Positions 27,725 to 35,236 of a DNA stretch of 64,000 bases are shown piece after piece. The notes below the pieces were generated by a model. It searched no databases. It had not been told where the DNA came from and saw only the letters and a program-made list of their open reading frames with translations. Position numbers and translations under genes: made by a program. Source of the DNA: Streptomyces sp. NBC_00236. Its GTDB lineage: Bacteria; Actinomycetota; Actinomycetes; Streptomycetales; Streptomycetaceae. The DNA lies in assembly GCF_036195045.1 (NCBI RefSeq), contig NZ_CP108100.1, positions 6,944,001 to 7,008,000 on the forward strand, written 5' to 3'. Positions within the stretch are counted from its first letter, which is position 1, and the number at the start of each line of letters is the position of its first letter.

Positions 27725-28704
27725 CGGTACTCGTCCTCCTGGCGGAACATCTGGCGGAAGTAGAGGACGAGCACCCCGGACATCAGGACCACGGTGATCA
27801 TCGAGGCGGCCGAACCCAGGTCGTAGCGCTGCCCCGCGAGTGCCTTCTGCACCGCGTACACGGGCAGGATCGTCGTGGCGTCGCCCGGACCCCCGCGGGT
27901 CATCACCCAGATCTGGACGAACGCCTTGAACGTCCAGATCACTTCGAGCGAGAAGACCAGCAGGAAGATGGGCCGGAGGATCGGGAAGGTGACGGAGCGG
28001 AAGATCCGTGAACCGGTCGCCCCGTCCAGCCGCGCCGACTCGTACAGCTCCGCCGGGACCGTGGTGAGCGCCGAGTAGACGGTGATGGCCGCGAACGGCA
28101 CCGACTGCCAGACGATCAGCAGGACCAGGATCGAGAAGGCGGCGCTCCCGTGCGCGAACCACGGATAGCGGTCGAAGGAGGAGAACCCGGCCTCGGTCAG
28201 CAGCCGGTTGACGATGCCGAACTCGGAGTGGAACAGCCACTGGAAGACGGTGGTCGCCGCGACCACCGGCATCGCCCACGCGAGCACCAGCGAACTGAGC
28301 ACCACCGTGCGGCCGAACCGGCCCAGCCGCTCGGTCATCAGCGCGACCAGGGTCGCGATCACCATGATCAGGACCACGTTGACCGCCATGAACAGGAAGG
28401 TGCGCCGCACCACCTCCCAGAACCGCGGGTCGGACAGCAGCGTCCGGTAGTTCCGCAGTCCGACGAACTCCGCGTCGCCCATGATCAATTGGCGCAGCCG
28501 GAAGTCCTGCAACGAGATCAGCACGGCCCGCAGGAGCGGGTAGAGCAGCAGATAGAGCATGCCGCCGACGGCGGGTGCGATCAGGACGTACGGCCAGAGT
28601 CCGCGCGGCTCCCCGGACCGCCGCCGGCGCGGCGGTCCTGCCGTGCCGGTCGCCGGGCGGCGCAGGCGGCTGGGGGGTGCGGTCCGTTCCCGGATGACCG
28701 ACAC
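27721..28704 (-). CDS. Carbohydrate ABC transporter permease, MalF type
   Basis: This 327-residue permease has a basic N-terminal tail, six to seven hydrophobic segments and the coupling loop ELYESARLDGATGSRIFRSVTFPILRPIFLL. It pairs with the MalG-type permease whose gene overlaps its 3' end. It lies 40 bp downstream of the substrate-binding protein gene in the five-gene operon. Confidence 0.9.
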   Translation of the reverse strand: MSVIRERTAPPSRLRRPATGTAGPPRRRRSGEPRGLWPYVLIAPAVGGMLYLLLYPLLRAVLISLQDFRLRQLIMGDAEFVGLRNYRTLLSDPRFWEVVRRTFLFMAVNVVLIMVIATLVALMTERLGRFGRTVVLSSLVLAWAMPVVAATTVFQWLFHSEFGIVNRLLTEAGFSSFDRYPWFAHGSAAFSILVLLIVWQSVPFAAITVYSALTTVPAELYESARLDGATGSRIFRSVTFPILRPIFLLVFSLEVIWTFKAFVQIWVMTRGGPGDATTILPVYAVQKALAGQRYDLGSAASMITVVLMSGVLVLYFRQMFRQEDEYR

Positions 28705-28744
28705 GGCACGCCTCCTCTCGGTGGTCGGGCGGATGGGTGAGGGA

Positions 28745-30013
28745 TCAGGAAGCGGTGTTCATGGCCCGGGTGATGTCGGCGGAGGCCTTGGCGGCCTCCT
28801 TCGCCGGGTCGCCGCCGGTCAGGACGGCGGCCATGTAGTCCTTGATCGGGTTCTCCGCCTCGACGGCGGCCCAGCCCGGCGTGTTCGGCGTCGCGTGCCC
28901 GTTCGCCGCGCCGACCGCCATCGCGGCCGCCCCCGGATCGCCTGCCACCGCCGAGGCGAGGGTCGTGCGGTTCGGTACGTAGCTCATGGCCACGGCCAGT
29001 TTCTTCTGCCAGGCGTCACCGGTGAGCTCCTTGACGAAGGTCAGTGCGGCCTCCTGCTTGCCGGACGCCGTGGGAATCACCAGGTCGGAGCCGCCGGTGA
29101 AGACGGCACCCGGGGTGTCCGCGCTCTTGCCCGGGATCGGGAAGAAGGCGAGCTTGCCCTTCAGTTCCGGGTTCTTCTCCATGACGACCTTGGCGCCGCC
29201 CGGGGTCGAGATCACCTGGGCGACCTTCCCCTGGGCCATCACGTCGGCCTGCGGCGGGGAGTCCTCGTCCGAGTCCTTCGGCCCCTTGCCGAGTGCCTGG
29301 AGCTGTTCGTAGAACTCCATCCCGCGCAGTGCCTCGGGAGTGTCCAGCGCGCCCTTCCACGCGCCGCCGGACTCGGTGGCGAGGTCGCCGCCCTCGTCCC
29401 AGACGAAGCCCGCAAGCGCGTACCACATCTGACCGGGCAGGTAGATGCCCTGCGTGCCGCCCTTGTTGAGCTTGCCGGTGGCCTCGATCCACTGCTCCCG
29501 CGTCTTGATCCCGGACGCGTCGACCCCCGCCTTCTCGAACAGGTCGGTGCGGTAGATGACGACACGGTTGGCCGCGTAGTACGGGATGCCGTACTGCTTG
29601 CCCTCGTACGCCCCGGGCTCGGCGAGCCCCTTGAGCCAGTCCTTGCCGTTCAGCTCGTCGACCTTGTCGCTCAGGTCGAGCAGCCCGCCGCTCTGGGCGA
29701 ACTGGGCGACCTGGGTGTTGCCGCTCTCGATCACGTCCGGTGCGTCGTTGCTGGCCAGCGCGGCGGTGATCTTCTCGCCGATGCCGTCCCACTCCTGGAT
29801 CTGGACCCGGACCTTGATCGTGGGATGTGCGGCCTCGAAGCCCTTGACGAACTCCTTCTGGAACTGGGCGGAGACGCTGTCGCGCATCAGCCACACATCG
29901 ATGTCCGTCTTCCCGTCACCGGACGCCCCGGACGAGTCGGACGACGAGCTGCAGGCACTGAGAACGGCGGCCATCACGAGCGCGGACCCACCGGCAAGCA
30001 AGCGGTACTTCAC
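28745..30013 (-). CDS. Sugar ABC transporter substrate-binding lipoprotein
   Basis: This 422-residue extracellular sugar receptor of the SBP_bac_1 (MalE/DasA/NgcE-like) family begins MKYRLLAGGSALVMAAVLSAC with lipobox Cys21 followed by a Ser/Asp-rich tether. Conserved elements include DIDVWLMRDSVSAQFQKEFVKGFEAAHP and YYAANRVVIYRTDLFEKAGV. The start is GTG at 30013 behind AGAGGTG. As first gene of an operon with a cytoplasmic GH20, its ligand is probably an N-acetylhexosamine oligosaccharide; this is inference. Confidence 0.88.
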   Translation of the reverse strand: MKYRLLAGGSALVMAAVLSACSSSSDSSGASGDGKTDIDVWLMRDSVSAQFQKEFVKGFEAAHPTIKVRVQIQEWDGIGEKITAALASNDAPDVIESGNTQVAQFAQSGGLLDLSDKVDELNGKDWLKGLAEPGAYEGKQYGIPYYAANRVVIYRTDLFEKAGVDASGIKTREQWIEATGKLNKGGTQGIYLPGQMWYALAGFVWDEGGDLATESGGAWKGALDTPEALRGMEFYEQLQALGKGPKDSDEDSPPQADVMAQGKVAQVISTPGGAKVVMEKNPELKGKLAFFPIPGKSADTPGAVFTGGSDLVIPTASGKQEAALTFVKELTGDAWQKKLAVAMSYVPNRTTLASAVAGDPGAAAMAVGAANGHATPNTPGWAAVEAENPIKDYMAAVLTGGDPAKEAAKASADITRAMNTAS

Positions 30014-30048
30014 GGTTCACCTCTGGGAGACAGGACCTGACCACCTGA

Positions 30049-30108
30049 CCAGTGAAGCCCACTGGACAGCTCACCTCTTGATGGTGGATGAAGGTGGCAT
30101 AGACCAAT
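30049..30108 (-). promoter_or_regulatory. Operators upstream of the sugar-binding protein gene
   Basis: CCAGTG-AAGCC-CACTGG (30049-30065) is a perfect 6-5-6 palindrome 36 bp before the start codon and a likely site for the divergent GntR protein. TGGCATAGACCAAT (30095-30108) matches the DasR dre core TGGTCTAGACCACT at 11 of 14 positions. Together they suggest local and global (GlcNAc) control. Confidence 0.55.
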
Positions 30109-30203
30109 GGGGTCGTCAAGCCCCTTGGTAGCTATGGGTTTTGGTGATCTCCCGGAAATGTGGGCGCGGATGATCGGACGGAGACCGGCTACACTTCCCC
30201 TGA

Positions 30204-30244
30204 CCAGTAACCGAGTTCGCCTTACTGGTTCCTCAACTGGTAAG
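30204..30244 (+). promoter_or_regulatory. ACTGGT-type inverted repeats upstream of the GntR gene
   Basis: CCAGTAA (30204-30210) and TTACTGG (30222-30228) form an inverted repeat, followed by a further ACTGGTAAG (30236-30244). The shared CCAGT/ACTGG half-sites match the palindrome on the other side of the intergenic region, so the GntR protein may regulate itself and the operon. Confidence 0.5.
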
Positions 30245-30271
30245 TGAGAGAAAGGTCAGGAGGGGCAGCGC

Positions 30272-31111
30272 ATGGACTCCGACGCATCGGGAACGGTGCT
30301 CAAACGGGAGCGGGCCCGCGACGCCGTGCTGGAGCTGATCGAGTCGCGCCGCCCGGGGGACGCCATTCCTTCGGAGCGGGCGCTGTGCGCCACGCTCGGC
30401 GTCTCGCGGCCCACCCTGCGCGCCGCGATCGACGAGCTGGTGGCCGTCGGGCTGCTGGTGCGGGAGCACGGCCGCGGCATGTTCGTCGCACCCGCGAAGA
30501 TCACCCAGGAGCTCATCTCGGCCGACCTGGCCCTGACGGTCCCGCAGGCGGCGGGGGCCTGGTCGAGCCGGCTGCTGGAGTTCACCACCCTCCAGGCCGG
30601 CGCCCGGGTCGGCCGGAAACTGCGCATGTCGCCCGCGGCGGAGATCGTGTACGTCGCCCGGCTGCGGCTCGTCGACGGCGCCCCGATGGCCATCGAGCAC
30701 CTGCACATCAGGGCCGAACTGGTCCCGGGGCTGACCGCCCGGGAGCTGGAGCACGGCGACCTGTACGAGCACCTGCGCGAGCGCCACGACGTGCACGTCC
30801 ACGAAGCGGTCCAGGCCATCGAGCCCACCGTGGTGACGCGCGCCGAGGCCCGGCTCCTCGACGTGCCGGAGCTGTCCCCGGCCCTGCTCTTCGAGCGGCT
30901 GACCTCGGACACCGCCGGCCGTCCCGTGGAGTACGTGCACTCGCTCTACCGCGGCGACCGCTACCGGATCGTCTCCCGTCTGGCCCTCGGCCCGGCCGCC
31001 GCCGTGGAGCCCGTGGAGGGCGGGCACCACCCGGGGATCCCGCCGGGTGACTTCGCCCAGAGGGACCCGATCACGTCGTCCACCCGGGGCGACATCCAGT
31101 CCGGTGACTGA
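30272..31111 (+). CDS. GntR-family (HutC/UTRA) transcriptional regulator
   Basis: This 279-residue regulator has an N-terminal winged helix (about residues 10-75: PSERALCATLGVSRPTLRAAIDELVAVGLLVREHGRGMFVA) and a C-terminal UTRA ligand-binding domain (about 95-235: VYVARLRLVDGAPMAIEHLHI, VEYVHSLYRGDRYRIVSRL), the same architecture as DasR. ATG 30272 follows AGGAGGGG. It is divergent from the sugar-uptake operon and shares operator-like half-sites with it. It is probably the local repressor, with a sugar or sugar-phosphate effector. Confidence 0.88.
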   Translation: MDSDASGTVLKRERARDAVLELIESRRPGDAIPSERALCATLGVSRPTLRAAIDELVAVGLLVREHGRGMFVAPAKITQELISADLALTVPQAAGAWSSRLLEFTTLQAGARVGRKLRMSPAAEIVYVARLRLVDGAPMAIEHLHIRAELVPGLTARELEHGDLYEHLRERHDVHVHEAVQAIEPTVVTRAEARLLDVPELSPALLFERLTSDTAGRPVEYVHSLYRGDRYRIVSRLALGPAAAVEPVEGGHHPGIPPGDFAQRDPITSSTRGDIQSGD

Positions 31112-31193
31112 CCAGGAGGCCGCCCCGTACCCGCCGCGCGCACCGCGCCATGGCCGGTGCGTCTCTTGTGCGGGCCATCGGCAGGAGGCCACT

Positions 31194-31241
31194 GTGGCTG
31201 ACACATCCGACGCCACCGACCCCACGAGGTGCCTCGCATGA
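31194..31241 (+). CDS. Possible 15-residue leader ORF before the lactonase
   Basis: A GTG at 31194 lies 5 nt after a full AGGAGG (31183-31188) and opens a 15-codon frame that ends in a TGA overlapping the lactonase ATG (ATGA). The encoded peptide (VADTSDATDPTRCLA) has no recognised family. The strong ribosome site and exact coupling suggest it is translated, perhaps to load ribosomes onto the lactonase. It could also be chance. Confidence 0.3.
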   Translation: MADTSDATDPTRCLA

Positions 31242-32410
31242 CATCGTCCACCAGCCGCCGCACCGTCCTCGGCGCCCTCCTGGCGGGCGGCGCCCTCGCC
31301 GCCGCCCCCGGCCTTCCCCGCAGCGAGCGCCGCCCCGGCCCGCCGCCGCACCCCGCGAAACCCGGGGTGCGCCGGACCGGGACGCTCTTCCTGGGCACGT
31401 ACACCTCGGCCACCCCGGGCGGCACCGGCATCGGTGTCGCCTCGTACGACACGGCGACGGGCGGCATCATCTCCCGCACCGTCATCACCGGCGTCGAGAA
31501 CCCCTCGTACCTCGCGACGCACCCCACCGGCCGCACGCTCTACGCCGTCGACGAGCAGCAGAACGGCGGCGTCACGGCCGTCGCCCTCGCCGGTGACGGC
31601 ACCTTCCGGGTGCTGGGGACACGGCCCACCGGCGGCGCCGGCCCCTGCCACCTCTCGGTCCATCCGGCCGGGCGGTGGCTGCTCAGCGCCAACTACACCT
31701 CCGGCAGTGTCGCCGTGCACCCCCTCGCCGCCGACGGATCGGTGGGGGAGCGCACCGACCTGGTCGCTCACACCGCGCCCGCACCCGGCCCCGGCCAGGA
31801 CGGACCCCACGCCCACCAGATCGTCACCGCCCCCGACGGCGGCCACGTCCTCGCCGTCGACCTGGGCAACGACACGGTGTACACGTATCGGCTCGACGAG
31901 GACCACGGCACCCTGGAGCAGCTCTCGTACGCCGCACTGCGACCGGGCGCCGGACCGCGCCACCTCACCTTCCATCCGGGCGGCCGCCACGCCTACCTCG
32001 CCTGTGAGCTCGACAACACGGTCGTCGTCTGCGGCTACGACCCCGCCACCGGCACGCTGACCCCGGGTGCCCCGCAGCCCACCGGAACCGGCGAGGGCAC
32101 CAGCTACCCCGCCCAGCTCCTGGTCACCGGCGACGGCCGCTTCGCCTACCTCGCCAACCGGGGACACAACAGCCTCACCCGGTACGCCGTCGAGGACGAC
32201 GGGGCCACGCTGCGCCTGCTGGACACCGTGCCGGTGGGCGGCGACTTCCCCCGGCACGCCGCCTTCTCCCCGGACGGGACCCTCCTCTTCGCCGCCAACC
32301 AGCGGTCCGGCACGGTCACCGCCTTCCGGGTCGACGCGGACAGCGGCGCCCTGAGCCCGGTCGGGAGCCCGTTCCCCGCCCCGGTGGCGGTCTGTGTGCT
32401 GCCGGTGTAG
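31238..32410 (+). CDS. Lactonase-family seven-bladed beta-propeller protein (6-phosphogluconolactonase-like), Tat-exported
   Basis: This 390-residue protein belongs to the YbhE/3-carboxymuconate-cyclase-like propeller family (PF10282). Typical blades are GIGVASYDTATGGI, NPSYLATHPTGRTLYAVDE, GPCHLSVHPAGRWLLSANY and GPRHLTFHPGGRHAYLACELDNTV. The N-terminus RRTVLGALLAGGALAAAPG is a Tat signal, so the protein works outside the cytoplasm and is unlikely to be the pentose-phosphate enzyme. ATG 31238 has GAGG at proper spacing. It follows the GntR gene and may serve the same carbohydrate system. Confidence 0.82.
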   Translation: MTSSTSRRTVLGALLAGGALAAAPGLPRSERRPGPPPHPAKPGVRRTGTLFLGTYTSATPGGTGIGVASYDTATGGIISRTVITGVENPSYLATHPTGRTLYAVDEQQNGGVTAVALAGDGTFRVLGTRPTGGAGPCHLSVHPAGRWLLSANYTSGSVAVHPLAADGSVGERTDLVAHTAPAPGPGQDGPHAHQIVTAPDGGHVLAVDLGNDTVYTYRLDEDHGTLEQLSYAALRPGAGPRHLTFHPGGRHAYLACELDNTVVVCGYDPATGTLTPGAPQPTGTGEGTSYPAQLLVTGDGRFAYLANRGHNSLTRYAVEDDGATLRLLDTVPVGGDFPRHAAFSPDGTLLFAANQRSGTVTAFRVDADSGALSPVGSPFPAPVAVCVLPV

Positions 32411-32483
32411 AGCCTGCGCGGGTTAGGGTCGTGCCCGAGCCGCGGGTCGCCCCGGACGCGGCGCGACGCATGAGGGAGACACA

Positions 32484-32735
32484 GTGCGCTTGAGAGTGGA
32501 GTTCACCACCGAGCCGTTCGATCTCGACGAGGCGCCGGCCCATGCGGTCGTGGCCCGCGAGGTCATCCAGTCGGCCGAACTGGACGCGGTCGACGTCGGC
32601 CCCTTCGGCAACACGGCGGAGGGCGGCGCCGACGAGGTGCTCACCGCGGTGGACTCCCTGCTGCGCCAGGCGCTGGCATCCGGTGCCACCCGGGTCTCGC
32701 TCCAGGTCAACGTCATCGGGGAGGACCCGAAGTGA
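32484..32735 (+). CDS. Small thiamine-binding-like (MTH1187/UPF0045-type) protein
   Basis: The 83-residue protein starts with GTG behind GAGGGAG. The pattern LRVEFTTEPFDLDEAP...GPFGNTAEGGADEVLTAVDSLLRQAL...ATRVSLQVNVI resembles the ferredoxin-like MTH1187/YkoF-type thiamine-binding family, though shorter at the N-terminus. Its stop overlaps the next start (GTGA), so it is coupled to the HTH gene. The assignment is by pattern; a role with the neighbouring purine genes is unknown. Confidence 0.55.
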   Translation: MRLRVEFTTEPFDLDEAPAHAVVAREVIQSAELDAVDVGPFGNTAEGGADEVLTAVDSLLRQALASGATRVSLQVNVIGEDPK

Positions 32736-33112
32736 CCGAGGCCGCGGACCACCCTCTCGTCGCCGCCGTGAAGCCGCTCGTCGACGCCATGGGCGCCGAG
32801 CTGCTCGGACCCGAGCAGGCGCAGGCCGACGACGTCGTCCTGGCCTGGGAGGGCGAGGACGTCATAGCCGTCCGGCTGCCCCAGCTCTCCGACTCGCTGG
32901 ACCACATCCTGGCCGCGATGGAGCGCCGGCACGGCAGGCCGCTCGCCGAGCTGGACCGCAGGACCAAGCAGGAGGTCGTCCGCACCCTGGAGGCACGCGG
33001 TGCCTTCTCGGTGCGGCACGGCGTCGAGACGGTGGCGGGGGCCCTGGGGGTCTCCCGCTTCACCGTCTACAACTACCTGAACAGGGCGGAAAACGGCGCC
33101 AAGGGCGAGTAG
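32732..33112 (+). CDS. DauR/YheO-type helix-turn-helix protein
   Basis: This 126-residue protein ends in an HTH_22 domain: ELDRRTKQEVVRTLEARGAFSVRHGVETVAGALGVSRFTVYNYLNR, as in YheO and DauR. The N-terminal 70 residues correspond to a shortened PAS-like sensor (DDVVLAWEGEDVIAVRLPQLSDSLDHILAAM). The GTG start overlaps the previous stop. It lies directly upstream of the uricase operon but is separated from it by a strong terminator. It is a candidate regulator of purine catabolism, including the TCAACA palindrome; this is inference from position only. Confidence 0.72.
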   Translation: MTEAADHPLVAAVKPLVDAMGAELLGPEQAQADDVVLAWEGEDVIAVRLPQLSDSLDHILAAMERRHGRPLAELDRRTKQEVVRTLEARGAFSVRHGVETVAGALGVSRFTVYNYLNRAENGAKGE

Positions 33113-33152
33113 TTGGACCCATCGGTAGATGTAAACAGCACATGAACGCGAG

Positions 33153-33186
33153 AGCCGTCGTCCGGATCATCGGGCGACGGCTTTTT
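33153..33186 (+). terminator. Rho-independent terminator with T-tract
   Basis: A 12-bp stem (33153-33164 with 33171-33182, one G-T pair) closes a 6-nt loop and runs into five Ts. It is the only clear U-tract terminator noticed in the window. It separates the HTH gene from the uricase-operon promoter. Confidence 0.88.
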
Positions 33187-33200
33187 ACATGAACGGAATT

Positions 33201-33241
33201 TCAACAAAGTGTTGACGTGGTGTTGTGGAGGGCGTTAGCTA
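33201..33241 (+). promoter_or_regulatory. Uricase-operon promoter with TCAACA-N3-TGTTGA operator
   Basis: TCAACA-AAG-TGTTGA (33201-33215) is a perfect 6-3-6 palindrome whose right arm overlaps a -35 TTGACG (33212-33217). After an 18-bp spacer comes TAGCTA (33236-33241), a reasonable -10. A bound regulator would occlude the -35. The extended 19-mer TTTCAACAAAGTGTTGACG recurs with one change before the catalase gene. Confidence 0.72.
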
Positions 33242-33288
33242 TCCGCAGCCCGACCAACGCACAGCGAAAAACAGCCACGGAGGCTCCC

Positions 33289-33840
33289 GTGACTTCGAGC
33301 TCCACACCGGGCCTCGCCCGGTTCAACACCCTGGCGGACGACGAGGCGGCAACCGCGCTGCACGAGGTCTGTGCCAGTGCGGCCTGGGGAAGAGCGATCC
33401 TCTCCCGCCGTCCGTACGCCACCGCCGAAGCCCTGTTCTCCGCGAGCGACACCGCCACGGCGGCACTGGGCGCGGAGGACCTGGCCGAGGCCATGGCCGG
33501 TCACCCGCCGATCGGCCGCCCGAAGCCCGGGGACCCGACCTCCTCCCGCGAACAGCGGGGGATGGCCGGCGCCACCGAGGAGCTCAAGGCCGAGATGCTC
33601 GCACTGAACCTGGCCTACCAGGAGCGGTTCGGACATGTCTTCCTGATCTGCGCCACCGGCGCCACCGGTGAGCAGATGCGCGACGCGGTGAAGTCCCGGA
33701 CCGGGAACACGCCCGAGCAGGAGCGCGCCGTCGTGCGTACCGAACTGGGCAAGATCAACCGCATCCGCCTCACCCGTCTCGTCACGGAAGGCTCGTCAGA
33801 GCTCGTAACGGACGGAGAGCTCGAAACAGAAGGAGAGTGA
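33289..33840 (+). CDS. uraD: OHCU decarboxylase
   Basis: This 183-residue helical enzyme converts 2-oxo-4-hydroxy-4-carboxy-5-ureidoimidazoline to S-allantoin, the last step of urate oxidation. Family signatures are RFNTLADDEAATALHEVC, the catalytic His region GHPPIGRPK, SSREQRGM, and LALNLAYQERFGHVFLICATG. GTG 33289 follows GGAGG; the longer frame from 33217 begins inside the promoter. It is the first gene of the uraD-uraH-uricase operon and overlaps the uraH start. Confidence 0.93.
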   Translation: MTSSSTPGLARFNTLADDEAATALHEVCASAAWGRAILSRRPYATAEALFSASDTATAALGAEDLAEAMAGHPPIGRPKPGDPTSSREQRGMAGATEELKAEMLALNLAYQERFGHVFLICATGATGEQMRDAVKSRTGNTPEQERAVVRTELGKINRIRLTRLVTEGSSELVTDGELETEGE

Positions 33841-34238
33841 AGGTCTTGAGCACCTTCGCCACCGCATCGGTGTCCACCCACATCCTGGACACCAGCATCG
33901 GCCGCCCCGCCGCAGGCGTCACCATCACGCTCGCCGCCCGCTCGGGCAGCGACGCGCAGTGGGTGGCGCTCGGCGGATCCGCGACCGATGCGGACGGGCG
34001 CTGCAAGGACCTGCCGGCCCTGCCGGAAGGCACCACCCACGTACGGCTCGACTTCGAGACCGAGTCGTACTTCACCGCCAAGAAGCAAGCCGAGGCGCAG
34101 CAGGACGCCCCCCGCGTAAGGGACAGCGGCGCGTTCTTCCCGGAGGTGGCGATCACGTTCGCCGTCACCCCGGGCGAGCACTATCACGTACCGCTGCTGC
34201 TCAACCCGTTCGGCTACTCCGTATACCGAGGGAGCTAG
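33837..34238 (+). CDS. uraH: 5-hydroxyisourate hydrolase (transthyretin-like)
   Basis: This protein of about 130 residues hydrolyses 5-hydroxyisourate to OHCU. It has the transthyretin-like start STHILDTSIGRPAAGVTI, the mid-region DADGRCKDLP, FFPEVAITF and the diagnostic C-terminal YRGS. Two starts compete: GTG 33837, coupled to the uraD stop (GTGA) but with its Shine-Dalgarno only 1 nt away, and TTG 33846, with GGAG at 10-nt spacing and the usual family N-terminus STFATASVSTH. The function is clear either way. Confidence 0.92.
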   Translation: MKVLSTFATASVSTHILDTSIGRPAAGVTITLAARSGSDAQWVALGGSATDADGRCKDLPALPEGTTHVRLDFETESYFTAKKQAEAQQDAPRVRDSGAFFPEVAITFAVTPGEHYHVPLLLNPFGYSVYRGS

Positions 34239-34245
34239 CAGACAC

Positions 34246-35169
34246 ATGCCCACGATTCTCGGCCAGAACCAGTACGGCAAAGCAGAGAACCGCGTCGTCA
34301 GGATCACGCGGGACGGCGACACCCACCACATCAAGGACCTGAACGTCTCCGTCGCCCTCTCGGGCGACATGGACGACGTGCACTACTCCGGCTCCAACGC
34401 GAACGTCCTGCCCACCGACACCACCAAGAACACGGTGTTCGCGTTCGCCAAGGAGCACGGCATCGAGTCCGCCGAGCAGTTCGGCATCCACCTCGCCCGC
34501 CACTTCGTGACGTCGCAGGAGCCGATCAAGGTCGCCCGCATCCGCATCCAGGAGTACTCCTGGGAGCGCATCGCGACCTCGGACAACAGCTCCAGGTTCA
34601 TCGGATCGGACGAGGTCAACCACTCCTTCGCCCGCAAGGGCCAGGAGCTGCGGACCACGCAGGTCACCTACGACGGCGAGAAGTGGGAGATCATCTCCGG
34701 CCTGAAGGACCTCACGGTCATGAACTCCACCAACTCGGAGTTCTGGGGCTACGTCAAGGACAAGTACACGACGCTCAAGGAAGCGTACGACCGCATCCTG
34801 TGCACCGACGTCGCCGCCGCCTGGCGCTACAACTGGACCAGTGACGACGACCGCATGCCCAACTGGGAGAAGTCGTACGAGCAGGCCAGGAAGCACATCC
34901 TGCAGGCCTTCGCGGAGACGTACTCGCTCTCGCTCCAGCAGACCCTGTACCAGATGGGTTCGCGCGTCATCAACAGCCGCAGCGAGATCGACGAGATCCG
35001 CTTCTCGCTGCCGAACAACCACCACTTCCTGGTGGACCTGGAGCCGTTCGGCCTCAAGAACGACAACGAGGTCTACTTCGCGGCCGACCGTCCGTACGGG
35101 CTCATCGAAGCCACCGTGCTGCGGGACGGAGTCGAGCCGCAGATCCCGGTCGACATGACCAACCTCTGA
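34246..35169 (+). CDS. pucL: Uricase (urate oxidase)
   Basis: This 307-residue cofactor-free T-fold enzyme oxidises urate to 5-hydroxyisourate and releases H2O2. Conserved segments are GQNQYGKAENRVVRITRDG, DVHYSGSNANVLPTDTTKNTVFAFAK with the active-site Thr, and FRFN-type IRFSLPNNHHFLVDLEPFG near the end. It follows uraH by 7 bp. All three oxidative steps from urate to allantoin are therefore in one operon. The H2O2 by-product gives a reason for the matched operator at the catalase gene. Confidence 0.97.
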   Translation: MPTILGQNQYGKAENRVVRITRDGDTHHIKDLNVSVALSGDMDDVHYSGSNANVLPTDTTKNTVFAFAKEHGIESAEQFGIHLARHFVTSQEPIKVARIRIQEYSWERIATSDNSSRFIGSDEVNHSFARKGQELRTTQVTYDGEKWEIISGLKDLTVMNSTNSEFWGYVKDKYTTLKEAYDRILCTDVAAAWRYNWTSDDDRMPNWEKSYEQARKHILQAFAETYSLSLQQTLYQMGSRVINSRSEIDEIRFSLPNNHHFLVDLEPFGLKNDNEVYFAADRPYGLIEATVLRDGVEPQIPVDMTNL

Positions 35170-35236
35170 CGCGGTGCCGCCCCGGTTCCCGTCCGTCCAC
35201 AGCGGACGGGGGCCGGGCGGACCGGAGGGAACTCCC

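Noticed and set aside
33120..33290. Tandem TTCYG-N5-YGGAA operators before uricase, as at gcl
   Set aside because: No such pair is present there; only the TCAACA-N3-TGTTGA motif is seen. The two operator classes were therefore kept apart.
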